A stretch of 64,000 nt of DNA, taken from contig NZ_KZ984053.1 in assembly GCF_003569805.1 (NCBI RefSeq), forward strand, positions 53,233 through 117,232. Reading direction: 5' to 3'. The stretch's first letter is position 1, and every line of letters begins with the position of its first letter. The position numbers and the translations under genes were made by a program. Positions 26,493 to 39,381 of the stretch are shown here, in pieces. The DNA comes from Microbacterium halotolerans (lineage in GTDB: Bacteria > Actinomycetota > Actinomycetes > Actinomycetales > Microbacteriaceae). Under the pieces are notes generated by a model, which had not been told where the DNA came from, did no database searches, and saw only the letters and a list, made by a program, of their open reading frames with translations.

Positions 26493-27722
26493 CTATGGGG
26501 CCAGCAGCGCCTGTCGGGTGGCGAGCGCGCGGGTCAGCAACTGCTGTTCGACCACCGGCGCCTTCGGATCGCGGCCGCTGAGTCCTCGCTCGCGGGCCAT
26601 CGCCAGCTGGGTCGCGTCGCGCACGAACGTCTTCATCAGGGCCGAGCGGTTCCCGCGCAGGGCGCGAGCCCATGCCATACCGACTTTGCGTCCGCGAGGG
26701 GTCGCGAGCATGTCGACCTCCTGCGGCGTGAACCACCCTGCCCTGGCGTAATCGCTGAGCCTTTCGTGCGTGATCGTCGCCTTCTCCTTGCGCAGGTACA
26801 CGATCGCGATGATGAACAGCACGAACTGCGGCACCTGCAGCACGATGTACATCACCAGGAAGTTCACGTAGCTCGACGAGTTCCACAGTGCGTGCATGCC
26901 GACGCCGATGACGTAGCCGAGCAGCGCATACAGGGCGACGCTGCGCCTGTTGCGCAGCGCGAGGCCCACGAGCAGGCCGAAGACGCCGGTGAACATCGCG
27001 TGGGCGAACGGCGACAGGATGCCGCGCATGAAGAAGATGCCGACCGTCGCGCCGATGCCCTCGCTGGCGCCGTAGTTGAAGAAGTACTGGATGTTCTCGG
27101 TGAAGGCGAAGCCCGCACCGATCAGGCCGCCGTACACGAGCCCGTCGATCGGGCCGTCGATGGTGTTGCGCGCGATCAGGATGATCACGAAGACGCCGAC
27201 CATCTTGCACGCCTCTTCGAGCAGGGGCGCCCGAAGGATGGTCGCGAGCACATCGTGTGTCTCGGGGGCGATCTGCAGCACCGCCAGTGAGAGCCAGTCG
27301 AAGACGTACAGGAAGAGCATCGTCAGGCCGATGGAGGCGAGCGCACCCCACGCGAGAGCGAACACGATGAGCCGCTTCGGCTCCGGCTCCCAGTTGTCGA
27401 TCCACATCACCGTGAGGATCACGATCGCAAACGGGACGAGCGCGAGCGTCATCGCCACGACGAACGGCACGGCGCCGAAGGAGAGCATCGGCAGCACGAA
27501 CGAGACGATCACCCACAGCGCGAGCAGCCCGACGCCGATCCAGCCGAGGAACCACAGCGGGTGCACGCGCGACGGAACCGGCGGCAGCTGCAGATGCTGC
27601 TGCCGCCGTGCCGGCGCGATCGGTGCCGGCTGCCCGTGGTGGGGCTGGGCGAGCGACGAATGGAAGTCCGGTTGGTACGTCGGCTGATAGCCCGGCTGAT
27701 GGGGCTGCGTCCCGTACGTCAT
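26493..27722 (-). CDS. PrsW-family intramembrane metalloprotease
   Basis: A 409-residue multipass membrane protein. The N-terminal 50 residues are Pro/Gln/Tyr-rich and probably disordered. About eight membrane helices follow. The family motifs are LLEEACKMVG (Glu-Glu at about 169-170), FTENIQYFF, PFAHAMFTG and GMHALWN, the presumed metal ligands. The C-terminal 90 residues are charged and cytoplasmic. PrsW of Bacillus cleaves an anti-sigma factor; the target here is unknown. TAGAGT lies 7 nt before the chosen ATG; a GTG 9 nt upstream is possible but would lie too close to that hexamer. Confidence 0.9.
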   Translation of the reverse strand: MTYGTQPHQPGYQPTYQPDFHSSLAQPHHGQPAPIAPARRQQHLQLPPVPSRVHPLWFLGWIGVGLLALWVIVSFVLPMLSFGAVPFVVAMTLALVPFAIVILTVMWIDNWEPEPKRLIVFALAWGALASIGLTMLFLYVFDWLSLAVLQIAPETHDVLATILRAPLLEEACKMVGVFVIILIARNTIDGPIDGLVYGGLIGAGFAFTENIQYFFNYGASEGIGATVGIFFMRGILSPFAHAMFTGVFGLLVGLALRNRRSVALYALLGYVIGVGMHALWNSSSYVNFLVMYIVLQVPQFVLFIIAIVYLRKEKATITHERLSDYARAGWFTPQEVDMLATPRGRKVGMAWARALRGNRSALMKTFVRDATQLAMARERGLSGRDPKAPVVEQQLLTRALATRQALLAP

Positions 27723-27729
27723 ATCGAAC

Positions 27730-27735
27730 ACTCTA
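27730..27735 (-). promoter_or_regulatory. Candidate -10 hexamer of the PrsW gene
   Basis: TAGAGT on the minus strand, 7 nt before the ATG. It is divergent from TAGAAT at 27768-27773 for the FAH gene. Confidence 0.5.
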
Positions 27736-27767
27736 TTGGGGAGGGCTGGTGGTTCTCATCTCATCCA

Positions 27768-27773
27768 TAGAAT
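27768..27773 (+). promoter_or_regulatory. Candidate -10 hexamer of the FAH-family gene
   Basis: TAGAAT, 6 nt before the ATG at 27780; leaderless layout. Confidence 0.55.
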
Positions 27774-27779
27774 GGGGCA

Positions 27780-28649
27780 ATGCGCTTCTCCCACCTGCAT
27801 CTCGACGGCGAGCCGGAACCGACCTTCGTGGTGAAGGTCGGCGACCAGGCGGTTCCCGTCTCGTCCCTCGTCGAGAACGCACCGGGCACGCTTCAGGATC
27901 TGCTCGAGCGGGGGCCGGATGAGTGGGCCAGAGTGCGCGAAGCCGTTGCCGCAGGCGGCGGAGACCGACAGCCGTTCGACGGCGCGGAGTACGCCTCCGC
28001 GGTGAACCGGCCGCCGGCGATCATGGCGGTCGGACTCAACTACGCCGCCCACTCCGGTGAGTTGAACCTGAAGACGGACAATACGCCGACGGTGTTCACT
28101 CTCTGGCCGAACTCGCTTTCCGGTCACGATCGGACGACCACGTGGTCGCGCCGGATGAGCGAGGCCGTCGACTACGAAGCCGAACTGGGCGTGGTCATCG
28201 GACGGCCGGCGCGCGACGTCACCGAGGACGAGGCCCTCGATCACGTCTTCGGCTACACCGTGGTCAACGACATATCGGCGCGCAACATCCAGTACTCCGA
28301 GGCGCAGTGGTCGCGCTGCAAGTCACTGGACGGCTTCACGCCGACGGGCCCGGACGTCGTCACGGCCGACGAAGTCGTCGACCCTCAGGACCTGCACATC
28401 TGGACCACGGTCGACGGCGAGACGATGCAGGATGCGTCGACCGGTCAGATGGTGCGCTCCGTCGCGAAGCTGATCGCGCACCTGTCGCAGGGCATCACGC
28501 TCCTGCCTGGCACCCTCATCTCGACGGGCAGCCCCGGCGGCTCGGGCTTCTCCCGCACCCCCCAGGTACTCCTCGGCGACGGAACCACCGTCACCGTCGG
28601 CATCGACGGCATCGGCGAGCTCACCACCCACTGCCGCGTCACCGACTGA
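27780..28649 (+). CDS. Fumarylacetoacetate hydrolase family protein
   Basis: A 289-residue FAH-fold enzyme that would cleave or isomerise a C-C bond of a dicarbonyl acid. The metal ligands appear in VDYEAELGVVIG (Asp131, Glu133, Glu135), with the VGLNYAAHSGE substrate loop before it and FGYTVVNDISARNIQ and KSLDGFTPTGP after it. The final GSPGGSGFSRTP segment is the usual STGSP block. Family members include acylpyruvase, oxaloacetate decarboxylase and catechol meta-cleavage enzymes; the substrate cannot be told here. It stands alone between divergent PrsW and convergent aspA. Confidence 0.9.
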   Translation: MRFSHLHLDGEPEPTFVVKVGDQAVPVSSLVENAPGTLQDLLERGPDEWARVREAVAAGGGDRQPFDGAEYASAVNRPPAIMAVGLNYAAHSGELNLKTDNTPTVFTLWPNSLSGHDRTTTWSRRMSEAVDYEAELGVVIGRPARDVTEDEALDHVFGYTVVNDISARNIQYSEAQWSRCKSLDGFTPTGPDVVTADEVVDPQDLHIWTTVDGETMQDASTGQMVRSVAKLIAHLSQGITLLPGTLISTGSPGGSGFSRTPQVLLGDGTTVTVGIDGIGELTTHCRVTD

Positions 28650-28662
28650 CCAGACGCGGGGG

Positions 28663-30105
<1,443 letters not shown>

Positions 30106-30111
30106 GCCTCG

Positions 30112-30117
30112 ACCCTA
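30112..30117 (-). promoter_or_regulatory. Candidate -10 hexamer of aspA
   Basis: TAGGGT on the minus strand, 6 nt before the GTG start. Confidence 0.5.
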
Positions 30118-30125
30118 CGCCGGAA

Positions 30126-30173
30126 GTCCTCACGCCTCCCACATCTTCGCTGCGGTTCGCAGAGGACGTGAGG
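30126..30173 (-). terminator. Possible cpdA terminator
   Basis: GTCCTC (30126-30131) can pair with GAGGAC (30162-30167), or CCTCACG with CGTGAGG (30167-30173). Inside, CTGCG/CGCAG (30150-30154/30158-30162) makes a short hairpin. It lies between the cpdA stop and the aspA promoter. Confidence 0.4.
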
Positions 30174-30192
30174 GAGACTCGGAGAAACGGCG

Positions 30193-31089
30193 TCAGCGGG
30201 GCCGCTTGCGGGAGAACGCCTCGAGCCGTTCATCCGGCGTCATGGCGGCAAGTCGCGCGTAGAACTCCGGCGAGAAGGCACCAGCGGGATCCGCGCCGTC
30301 GACCGGCACGACGGTGTGCGTGATCGTGTCGTCGTATACGTGCACGAGATTGAACGCCTGACCGGCGTCCATGCCGTTGACTCGCTGCGGCTCCCTGGCG
30401 ACGTCCATCGTGTAGCAGGTGGCGGCGGCGACGCTCACGGGGATCCCGGCGAAGGTGCCGTGCATCGAGTAGTGCAGGTGCCCTGCGAGGATGGCGCGCA
30501 CATCGCTGCCCGCAAGGACCTCGGTGAGACGGTCCTGGCCGCGCAGCTCGAGGATGTCGAACATCGGCACGTGGCTGGGGAGCGGCGGATGGTGCAGCGC
30601 CAGGATCGTGCCGAGCGGGGCCGGCTCGGCGAGCCGTGCCGCCAGCCACTCCAGCTGCGCCTCGTCGAGATCGCCGTGGTGCCATCCGGGAACCGTGGAG
30701 TCGAGTGCGATGAGGCGCAGCCCGCCGAGGTCCCATGCGTGGTGGATCGGCTTCTCGCTGGGTTCCTCGTCGAGCAGGTCTCGGCGCATCTGCGGCCGCT
30801 CGTCGTGGTTCCCGGCGACCCAGGCGATCGGCGCTTCCAGCTGCTCGGCGAAGGGCTCGACGATGCCCCGCAGCCGCGCATAGGCATCCGGTTCGCCCAG
30901 GTCGGTCAGGTCGCCGGTGAACACCAGTGCATCGGGCGCGATGCCCGTCTGCTCGACGCGTCGGAGCGCCCGACGCAGGTTGTCCTCGACGGCGAAGCGA
31001 TCGTGGAGACGCGCCCCGCCTGCCAGCAGGTGCGTGTCGCTGATGTGCACGAGGGTGCGGTGGGCCGGCGGATGCGTTCCGAACTGCAT
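30193..31089 (-). CDS. CpdA-like metallophosphoesterase (cyclic nucleotide phosphodiesterase family)
   Basis: A 298-residue calcineurin-like phosphoesterase. The two-metal site is seen in HISDTH (Asp18, His20), TGDLTD (Asp60), GNHDE (Asn94, His95), ALHHPP and GHLHYSMHG. The domain order and length match the CpdA/Rv0805 group, which hydrolyses cAMP and related phosphodiesters. Whether cAMP is the true substrate is not shown by sequence. TAGGAT lies 6 nt before the ATG, divergent from ptrB. Confidence 0.88.
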   Translation of the reverse strand: MQFGTHPPAHRTLVHISDTHLLAGGARLHDRFAVEDNLRRALRRVEQTGIAPDALVFTGDLTDLGEPDAYARLRGIVEPFAEQLEAPIAWVAGNHDERPQMRRDLLDEEPSEKPIHHAWDLGGLRLIALDSTVPGWHHGDLDEAQLEWLAARLAEPAPLGTILALHHPPLPSHVPMFDILELRGQDRLTEVLAGSDVRAILAGHLHYSMHGTFAGIPVSVAAATCYTMDVAREPQRVNGMDAGQAFNLVHVYDDTITHTVVPVDGADPAGAFSPEFYARLAAMTPDERLEAFSRKRPR

Positions 31090-31095
31090 GGTCCG

Positions 31096-31101
31096 ATCCT
31101 A
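31096..31101 (-). promoter_or_regulatory. Candidate -10 hexamer of the CpdA-like gene
   Basis: TAGGAT on the minus strand, 6 nt before the ATG. Confidence 0.6.
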
Positions 31102-31152
31102 CGTTCGCCCACGGCGCACGTGTGGAACAGCATCCGGATGCGGTCGCCCGGG

Positions 31153-31158
31153 TAGCGT
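31153..31158 (+). promoter_or_regulatory. Candidate -10 hexamer of ptrB
   Basis: TAGCGT, 6 nt before the GTG start at 31165. Confidence 0.5.
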
Positions 31159-31164
31159 GGACGG

Positions 31165-33264
31165 GTGACTTCCGCGCCCTCCGCCGACCGCCGCCCGACC
31201 AGCCGCGCACACCACGGCGACACCTTCGACGACCCGTACGAGTGGCTACGCGCCAAGGACGACCCCGAGGTGATCGCGCACCTCGAAGCGGAGAACGCGC
31301 ACGCCGATGCCGCGCTGTCGCACCTCGAACCCGTGCGGGAGCGGATCTTCGACGAGATCCGCTCCAGGGTGAAGGAGACCGACCTGTCGGTGCCGAGCCG
31401 TCGCGGCCAATGGTGGTACTACGGACGCACCGTCGCCGGCAAGCAGTACGGAATCCAATGCAGAGCACCGCTGACATCCCCCGACGACTGGACGCCTCCC
31501 GTCCTCTCCCCCGACGCCGACGTCCCCGGCGAGCAGGTGCTGCTCGATGCCAACGTCGAGGCCGAAGGCAAGGACTTCTTCTCCCTCGGCTCCTTCGACG
31601 TCTCCGACGACGGCACCCGGATGCTCTGGGCCGTGGACGAGACAGGCGACGAGCGCTACACCATCCGCGTCAAGGACCTCACCACGGGCGAGCTGCTTCC
31701 CGACACGATCGCGGAGACCTTCGGCGGCGCGCAGTTCCTGCCGGACGGCGAGCACATCGTGTACTCGACCGTCGACGATGCGTGGCGCCCGTACAGGGTC
31801 TGGCTGCACGCCGTGGGCGAAGCGGATGCCGTGGACGATGCCGAACTCTACGGAGACGACGACGAGCGGTTCTGGGTCGGCGCAGGCGTGACGCGCAGTG
31901 ACCGGTTCCTGGTGATGGAGTCCGGATCGAGTGTGACCAGCGAGGTCAGCATCGTCGATGCCGCGGACCCGCAGGCGACGCCGGTCGTCGTCTGGCCGCG
32001 GCGCGACGGCGTCGAGTACGGCGTCGACCACGCCGTGATCGACGGCGAGGACTGGCTCTACATCCTGCACAACGACGGCGCCCTCGACTTCGAGCTGGTC
32101 CGCGCTCGGGTCGATGCCCCGGCTGCGACGGAGGTCGTGCTCGGCCATGAGCCCGGCCGACGCCTGATCGACGTCGACTGCTTCCGCGACTTCGCCATAG
32201 TCGAGTACCGCGCCGACGGACTCCCCCGCGTCGGCGTGCTCGACTACGGCACGGGCGAGCTGAGCGAGATCGTGTTCCCCGATCCGCTGTACTCGGCGGG
32301 TGCGACAGGCAATCCGGAGTGGGCGCCCCCGGTCATCCGGGTCGCCTACGGCTCGTTCACGACGCCGGGCTCGCTGTACGAGTACGAGCTGGCGACGGGC
32401 GAACTGCTGCTGCGCAAGCGCGCCGAGGTGCTGGGCGGCTACGACGCCGCCGAGTACGATCAGCGCCGTGTATGGGTGTCGGCCGCCGACGGCACCCGCA
32501 TCCCCGTGTCACTGGTGTGGAAGCGCTCGTTCGGCGAGCCCGGCTCCTCCGCGCGGCCGGTGCACCTGTACGGCTACGGCTCCTACGAGCACTCGATCGA
32601 TCCGGGCTTCTCGGTCGCCAGGCTGAGCGAGCTCGACCGAGGCGTGCTGTTCGCCGTTGCGCACGTGCGCGGCGGCGGCGAGATGGGCAGGCAGTGGTAC
32701 GAGAGCGGCAAGACGCTCGCCAAGCGCAACACGTTCACCGACTTCGTCGATGTGGCGCGGTTCCTGAGCGACGAGGGCTATACGAGCCCGGATCGGATCG
32801 TGGCCGAGGGCGGCTCGGCCGGCGGTCTGCTGATGGGTGCCGTGGCGAACATGGCACCTGATGCCTTCGCCGGCATCCTTGCCGACGTTCCGTTCGTCGA
32901 CGCGCTCACCTCGATCCTCGACCCGTCGCTCCCGCTGACGGTGATCGAATGGGACGAGTGGGGCGACCCGCTGCACAACGCCGACGTGTACGAGTACATG
33001 AAGTCGTACTCGCCGTACGAGAACGTGCGCGATGGCGTCGACTACCCGCGCGTGCTCGCCATGACGAGCCTGAACGACACCCGCGTGCTGTACGTCGAGC
33101 CGGCCAAGTGGGTCCAGCGCCTGCGCGAGGTCGGCGCCGACGTGCTGATGAAGTGCGAGATGAGCGCGGGCCACGGCGGTGTCTCCGGCAGGTACAACTC
33201 GTGGCGCGAACGCGCCTACCAGCTGGCGTGGGTGTTCGACGTGCTGGGGGTCTCGGAGACGTAG
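31165..33264 (+). CDS. ptrB: Oligopeptidase B / prolyl oligopeptidase family (S9A)
   Basis: A 699-residue serine peptidase that cuts short peptides after basic residues in characterised oligopeptidase B. The N-terminal beta-propeller (DDPYEWLRAKDDPEVIAHLEAEN and the repeats that follow) screens out folded proteins. The C-terminal alpha/beta hydrolase has Ser551 in EGGSAGGLLMG, Asp638 in SLNDTRV and His670 in AGHGGVSGR. There is no signal peptide, so it is cytoplasmic. The GTG start follows TAGCGT by 6 nt, a leaderless layout. Confidence 0.95.
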   Translation: MTSAPSADRRPTSRAHHGDTFDDPYEWLRAKDDPEVIAHLEAENAHADAALSHLEPVRERIFDEIRSRVKETDLSVPSRRGQWWYYGRTVAGKQYGIQCRAPLTSPDDWTPPVLSPDADVPGEQVLLDANVEAEGKDFFSLGSFDVSDDGTRMLWAVDETGDERYTIRVKDLTTGELLPDTIAETFGGAQFLPDGEHIVYSTVDDAWRPYRVWLHAVGEADAVDDAELYGDDDERFWVGAGVTRSDRFLVMESGSSVTSEVSIVDAADPQATPVVVWPRRDGVEYGVDHAVIDGEDWLYILHNDGALDFELVRARVDAPAATEVVLGHEPGRRLIDVDCFRDFAIVEYRADGLPRVGVLDYGTGELSEIVFPDPLYSAGATGNPEWAPPVIRVAYGSFTTPGSLYEYELATGELLLRKRAEVLGGYDAAEYDQRRVWVSAADGTRIPVSLVWKRSFGEPGSSARPVHLYGYGSYEHSIDPGFSVARLSELDRGVLFAVAHVRGGGEMGRQWYESGKTLAKRNTFTDFVDVARFLSDEGYTSPDRIVAEGGSAGGLLMGAVANMAPDAFAGILADVPFVDALTSILDPSLPLTVIEWDEWGDPLHNADVYEYMKSYSPYENVRDGVDYPRVLAMTSLNDTRVLYVEPAKWVQRLREVGADVLMKCEMSAGHGGVSGRYNSWRERAYQLAWVFDVLGVSET

Positions 33265-33359
33265 GGGTCGGGGCGGCGGGTGCGGGTCCGCAGCTTCAGG
33301 CCCGCGGCTGTGGGTGCGCGTCGGGCCTGCGGGCGCGGTCGTCCGGCCGGCATTCCCTC

Positions 33360-33378
33360 GCGGATGCTGCGCATCCGC
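33360..33378. terminator. Hairpin between convergent ptrB and aminotransferase genes
   Basis: GCGGATGC and GCATCCGC flank a 3-nt loop (perfect 8-bp stem). It sits in a 248-nt GC-rich gap (33265-33512) between convergent stops that also holds CCGAAC/GTTCGG and CTCCGG/CCGGAG pairs but no gene. Confidence 0.45.
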
Positions 33379-33512
33379 TCCCGCCGAACCCGGTGCCAGC
33401 GTTCGGACGACCGCTCCCTCCGGCCCGGGCAAGGGCACCTCGCACCTCGGAAGCCGGGCGGCAGATGTGACCGCAACCGGAGGGGCGCTCCGGTCCGGAG
33501 AAGGACGCTCGC

Positions 33513-34739
33513 CTACTGCCGGTAGCTCGCGAGGAAGTTGCCGAAGCGCTCGATGGCCTCGGCGATGACACGGGGCTCTGGCAGCGTGACGATGCGCAGG
33601 TGGTCGTGGGTGGGCCAGTTGAAGCCGGATCCGGGAACCAGCAGAACGTGCTCGCTCACGAGGAAGTCGTAGACGAGCTTGGAGTCGTCGCGGATCTCGT
33701 GCACCTCCGGGTCGAGGCGCGGGAAGGCGTAGAGAGCGCCGCGCGGCTTGACGCAGCTCACGCCGGGGATGGCGTTCAGCGCCTCCCACGCGACGTCTCG
33801 CTGCTGATGCAGGCGGCCGTCGGTCGCGATCAGCGCATCGATGGACTGCTGCCCGGTGAGAGCGGCGATCACGCCGTGCTGCGCCGGCACGTTCGCGCAC
33901 AGGCGGGTGGAGGCGAGCAGCTGGATGCCCTCGAGGAAGCCCGAGGCGTGCTCGCGCGGGCCGGTGATGAGGAGCCAGCCGGAGCGGAACCCGGCGACGC
34001 GGTAGGTCTTCGACAGGCCGTTGAACGTCAGGCACAGCAGATCGGGCGCGACCGACGCGGTGGAGACGTGCTCGGCGTCGTCGAACAGGATCCGGTCGTA
34101 GATCTCGTCGCTGAGCAGCAGCAGAGAGTTCTCGCGCGCGATCTGCACCAGCCCTTCGATCACCTCGCGGCTGTAGACGGCACCGGTCGGGTTGTTCGGG
34201 TTGATGATGACGATCGCCTTGGTGTTCGGCGTCACCTTGGCCCTGATGTCCTCGAGATCCGGCTGCCAGTCGCTCTGCTCGTCGCAGACGTAGTGCACGG
34301 GGGTGCCGCCGGCGAGGCTCGTCATCGCCGTCCACAGCGGGTAGTCGGGGCTCGGGATGAGCACCTCGTCGCCGGCGTCGAGCAGCGCCTGCATCGTCAT
34401 CGTGATCAGCTCGGACACCCCGTTGCCGAGGTAGACGTCATCGACGTCGACCTCCGGGAAGCCGGGCTCGTTCTCGTAGCGGCTCGCAATCGCGCGGCGC
34501 GCACCGAGGATGCCCTTGCTGTCGCTGTAGCCGTGCGACTGCGGGATCGTCTCGATCATGTCGCGCACGATTTGGTGCGGCGCCTCGAAGCCGAACACCG
34601 CGGGGTTCCCCGTGTTGAGCTTCAGGATGTTGTGGCCGTCGGCCTCCAGCTGTGCGGCCTGTTCGAGCGCTGCGCCGCGGATCTCATAGAGGACGTTCTT
34701 CAACTTCGACGACTGATCCAGCGGGCGCAGAGTGCTCAT
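33513..34739 (-). CDS. PLP-dependent aminotransferase (AlaT-like)
   Basis: A 408-residue class I/II aminotransferase. The start MSTLRPLDQSSKLKNVLYEIRG, INPNNPTGAVYS (179-190), LLLSDEIYDRILFD and the PLP lysine Lys244 in FNGLSKTYRVAGFRSGW are typical of the alanine-synthesising AlaT group of actinobacteria. It would make alanine from pyruvate and glutamate, though other substrates are possible. TATCCT lies 6 nt before the ATG. It is transcribed in the same direction as secA but is separated by a terminator hairpin. Confidence 0.92.
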   Translation of the reverse strand: MSTLRPLDQSSKLKNVLYEIRGAALEQAAQLEADGHNILKLNTGNPAVFGFEAPHQIVRDMIETIPQSHGYSDSKGILGARRAIASRYENEPGFPEVDVDDVYLGNGVSELITMTMQALLDAGDEVLIPSPDYPLWTAMTSLAGGTPVHYVCDEQSDWQPDLEDIRAKVTPNTKAIVIINPNNPTGAVYSREVIEGLVQIARENSLLLLSDEIYDRILFDDAEHVSTASVAPDLLCLTFNGLSKTYRVAGFRSGWLLITGPREHASGFLEGIQLLASTRLCANVPAQHGVIAALTGQQSIDALIATDGRLHQQRDVAWEALNAIPGVSCVKPRGALYAFPRLDPEVHEIRDDSKLVYDFLVSEHVLLVPGSGFNWPTHDHLRIVTLPEPRVIAEAIERFGNFLASYRQ

Positions 34740-34745
34740 CGAACC

Positions 34746-34751
34746 AGGATA
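34746..34751 (-). promoter_or_regulatory. Candidate -10 hexamer of the aminotransferase gene
   Basis: TATCCT on the minus strand, 6 nt before the ATG. Confidence 0.55.
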
Positions 34752-34791
34752 CGCGCGGCACCCGGCTGCTCCGGACATCCGGACGCCCCGG

Positions 34792-34836
34792 CGCGCGAGG
34801 GCGGCAGGCCCATCCGGTGCCTGCCGCCCTCGCGCG
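34792..34836 (-). terminator. secA terminator hairpin
   Basis: An 18-bp perfect stem (34792-34809 with 34819-34836) and a 9-nt loop, starting 5 nt after the secA stop. Very GC-rich; no T-run. Confidence 0.85.
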
Positions 34837-34841
34837 ATGCG

Positions 34842-37601
<2,760 letters not shown>

Positions 37602-37608
37602 GTGTTTT

Positions 37609-37613
37609 CTCCT
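37609..37613 (-). promoter_or_regulatory. Ribosome binding site deciding the GTG start of secA
   Basis: AGGAG on the minus strand, 7 nt before GTG at 37601. The open frame extends 30 codons further upstream without homology to SecA. Confidence 0.8.
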
Positions 37614-37755
37614 CATCGGCGCGTCTCGCGGGTCGCGGACTGCCGGTTGACGCTCGTACCGCACCGGCCCGGCGCGGACATACAAAGCCATGTTATCCGC
37701 CCGTGACTATGAACAGGCACAGACCTCCGGCAGCGACGCGCCGACACCGGAGACG

Positions 37756-37783
37756 TTGTCAGTTTTCCCAGTATGCATATACT
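37756..37783 (+). promoter_or_regulatory. padR promoter with an operator over the -10
   Basis: TTGTCA (37756-37761), a 16-nt spacer, and TATACT (37778-37783) form the best sigma-70-like promoter in the window. AGTAT-GCAT-ATACT (37770-37783) is an interrupted palindrome covering the -10, and TACATACATAC follows at about 37786-37796. This is the expected layout for autorepression by the PadR protein encoded downstream. Confidence 0.65.
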
Positions 37784-37836
37784 CGGTACATACATACGCG
37801 GAAACCAATTCCAATGTCGACCACGAGGAGAACCGG

Positions 37837-38436
37837 ATGTCGGTGCGATTGAGCCTGTTGGCCATCCTGGATCAGGGCCCCTGCTACGGCTACCAACTGC
37901 GAGCAGAGTTCGACCGGCGCACCGGATCGACGTGGCCGCTGAACGTCGGACAGATCTACAACACGCTCGAGCGGCTCGAGCGAGACGGGCTCGTCACCCG
38001 CTCAGACGCAGACGAGCGCGGTCACGTTTTCTGGCGGATCACGGACGCCGGGTCGCAGGAGGTGATCGGATGGCTCGGCAGCCCAGTCGAGCGCGGCGGC
38101 GGAACCCGCGACGAGCTGGCGATCAAGCTCTCGCTGGCCGCGACGCTGCCTGGGGTGGACGTCGCGGGAGTGATCCAGACGCAGCGCCGCGCCACGCTCG
38201 CGCAGCTGCAATCGCTGCAGCGCACGAAGTACGCCGGTCAGAATCCGGACGGCCCGGAGGAGCTGGCGTGGTCGCTGGTCGTCGAATCGATGATCTTCGC
38301 CGCGGAGGCGGAGGCACGCTGGCTCGACCACACCGAGCAGCGTCTGATGATGCATCCGGATCACGCCATCGGGCTCGAGCTGTCGACGAAGCGCCCCAAG
38401 CGCGGGCGCCCGGCGAAGCAGGGGGTCCGCGCGTGA
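37837..38436 (+). CDS. PadR-family transcriptional regulator
   Basis: A 199-residue PadR-like repressor. The N-terminal winged helix is SVRLSLLAILDQGPCYGYQLRAEFDRRTGSTWPLNVGQIYNTLERLERDGLV; a helical Vir_act_alpha_C-type dimerisation domain and a basic tail (KRPKRGRPAKQG) follow. GAGGAG at 37825-37830 supports this ATG. The stop overlaps the ABC ATPase start (GTGA). PadR proteins commonly control adjacent ABC exporters, fitting the downstream ATPase and FtsX-type permease. Confidence 0.93.
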   Translation: MSVRLSLLAILDQGPCYGYQLRAEFDRRTGSTWPLNVGQIYNTLERLERDGLVTRSDADERGHVFWRITDAGSQEVIGWLGSPVERGGGTRDELAIKLSLAATLPGVDVAGVIQTQRRATLAQLQSLQRTKYAGQNPDGPEELAWSLVVESMIFAAEAEARWLDHTEQRLMMHPDHAIGLELSTKRPKRGRPAKQGVRA

Positions 38437-39344
38437 GCGGCGAGCCGCGACGCCGCAGGTCGCGAAGGGCGGAGGGCGAAGAGGATCTCGGACCGCGGTA
38501 CCGCCGCAGTCCCAATCCCGACCCCGCCCCCGAGGAGGCGACGGAACCTTCGAATACGGGAGGCTTCACCACCGAGGCGATCGACGCCGCGGCGCGGGCG
38601 GCGTCGCGGCACGCCCCCGAAGTCCGCACCGACGCGGTGCTCCGCCTCGTCGCCGTCAGCCGACAGTACGGCGAGGGCGCCACTGCCGTCTCCGCGCTGC
38701 GAGGGATCGACCTCGATGTCGCACGCGGCGAACTCGTCGCCGTGATGGGGGCATCCGGATCGGGCAAGTCGACGCTGCTGTCGATCGCCGGGGGGCTCAC
38801 CGAAACCACGTCGGGCCAGGTCGTGATCGAAGGCGAGCATCTTCAGGGCATGCCGCAGAAGCGGATCGCGCAGCTGCGTCGCCGCTCGCTCGGCTTCGTG
38901 TTCCAGGACTTCAACCTCATCCCGACCCTCACAGCGATCGAGAACGTGACGCTTCCGCTCGAGCTGGACGGATTCTCGCGGCGCGTGGCGCGCAGGGCGG
39001 GGCGCGAGGCGCTCGATTCCGTCGGCCTCGACGCCAAGCACGACGCGTTCCCCGACGATCTCTCCGGCGGTCAGCAGCAGCGGGTCGCGATCGCACGGGC
39101 GGTCGTCGGCGGGCGCCGCCTGATCCTGGCGGACGAACCGACAGGGGCGCTCGACTCCGTCACGGGCGAAGCGGTGATGCGGATGCTGCGCTCGCGCATC
39201 GACGAGGGCGCGGCCGGCATCCTCGTCACCCACGAGGCGCGGCACGCGGCGTGGGCCGACCGGATCGTGTTCCTGCGCGACGGCAGGATCATCGACGAGT
39301 CGCGCCGCCAGAGCGCGGAGTCGCTGCTGGCGGGGGCACGATGA
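38433..39344 (+). CDS. ABC transporter ATPase (MacB/LolD type) with an N-terminal extension
   Basis: A 303-residue ATPase. The first 70 residues are basic and then acidic/Ala-rich with no known fold, an unusual extension for this group. The ATPase has Walker A GASGSGKSTLL, Q-loop FVFQDFNLIPTLTAIENV, signature LSGGQQQRVAIARAVVGG, Walker B LILADEPTGALD and the His switch in VTHEARHAAW. It is coupled to padR by GTGA and is followed by its permease 37 nt later. It is likely an exporter or a mechanotransmission complex rather than an importer, since no binding protein is present. Confidence 0.93.
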   Translation: MSGEPRRRRSRRAEGEEDLGPRYRRSPNPDPAPEEATEPSNTGGFTTEAIDAAARAASRHAPEVRTDAVLRLVAVSRQYGEGATAVSALRGIDLDVARGELVAVMGASGSGKSTLLSIAGGLTETTSGQVVIEGEHLQGMPQKRIAQLRRRSLGFVFQDFNLIPTLTAIENVTLPLELDGFSRRVARRAGREALDSVGLDAKHDAFPDDLSGGQQQRVAIARAVVGGRRLILADEPTGALDSVTGEAVMRMLRSRIDEGAAGILVTHEARHAAWADRIVFLRDGRIIDESRRQSAESLLAGAR

Positions 39345-39381
39345 TGCGCCGCACGGGTCACAACGGCGCGGTGCTCGGCGC

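Noticed and set aside
33265..33512. Possible small gene between ptrB and the aminotransferase
   Set aside because: Open frames here are Arg/Pro-rich in all readings, lack a ribosome site and sit between convergent stops. The region looks like terminator-type DNA with several small hairpins.
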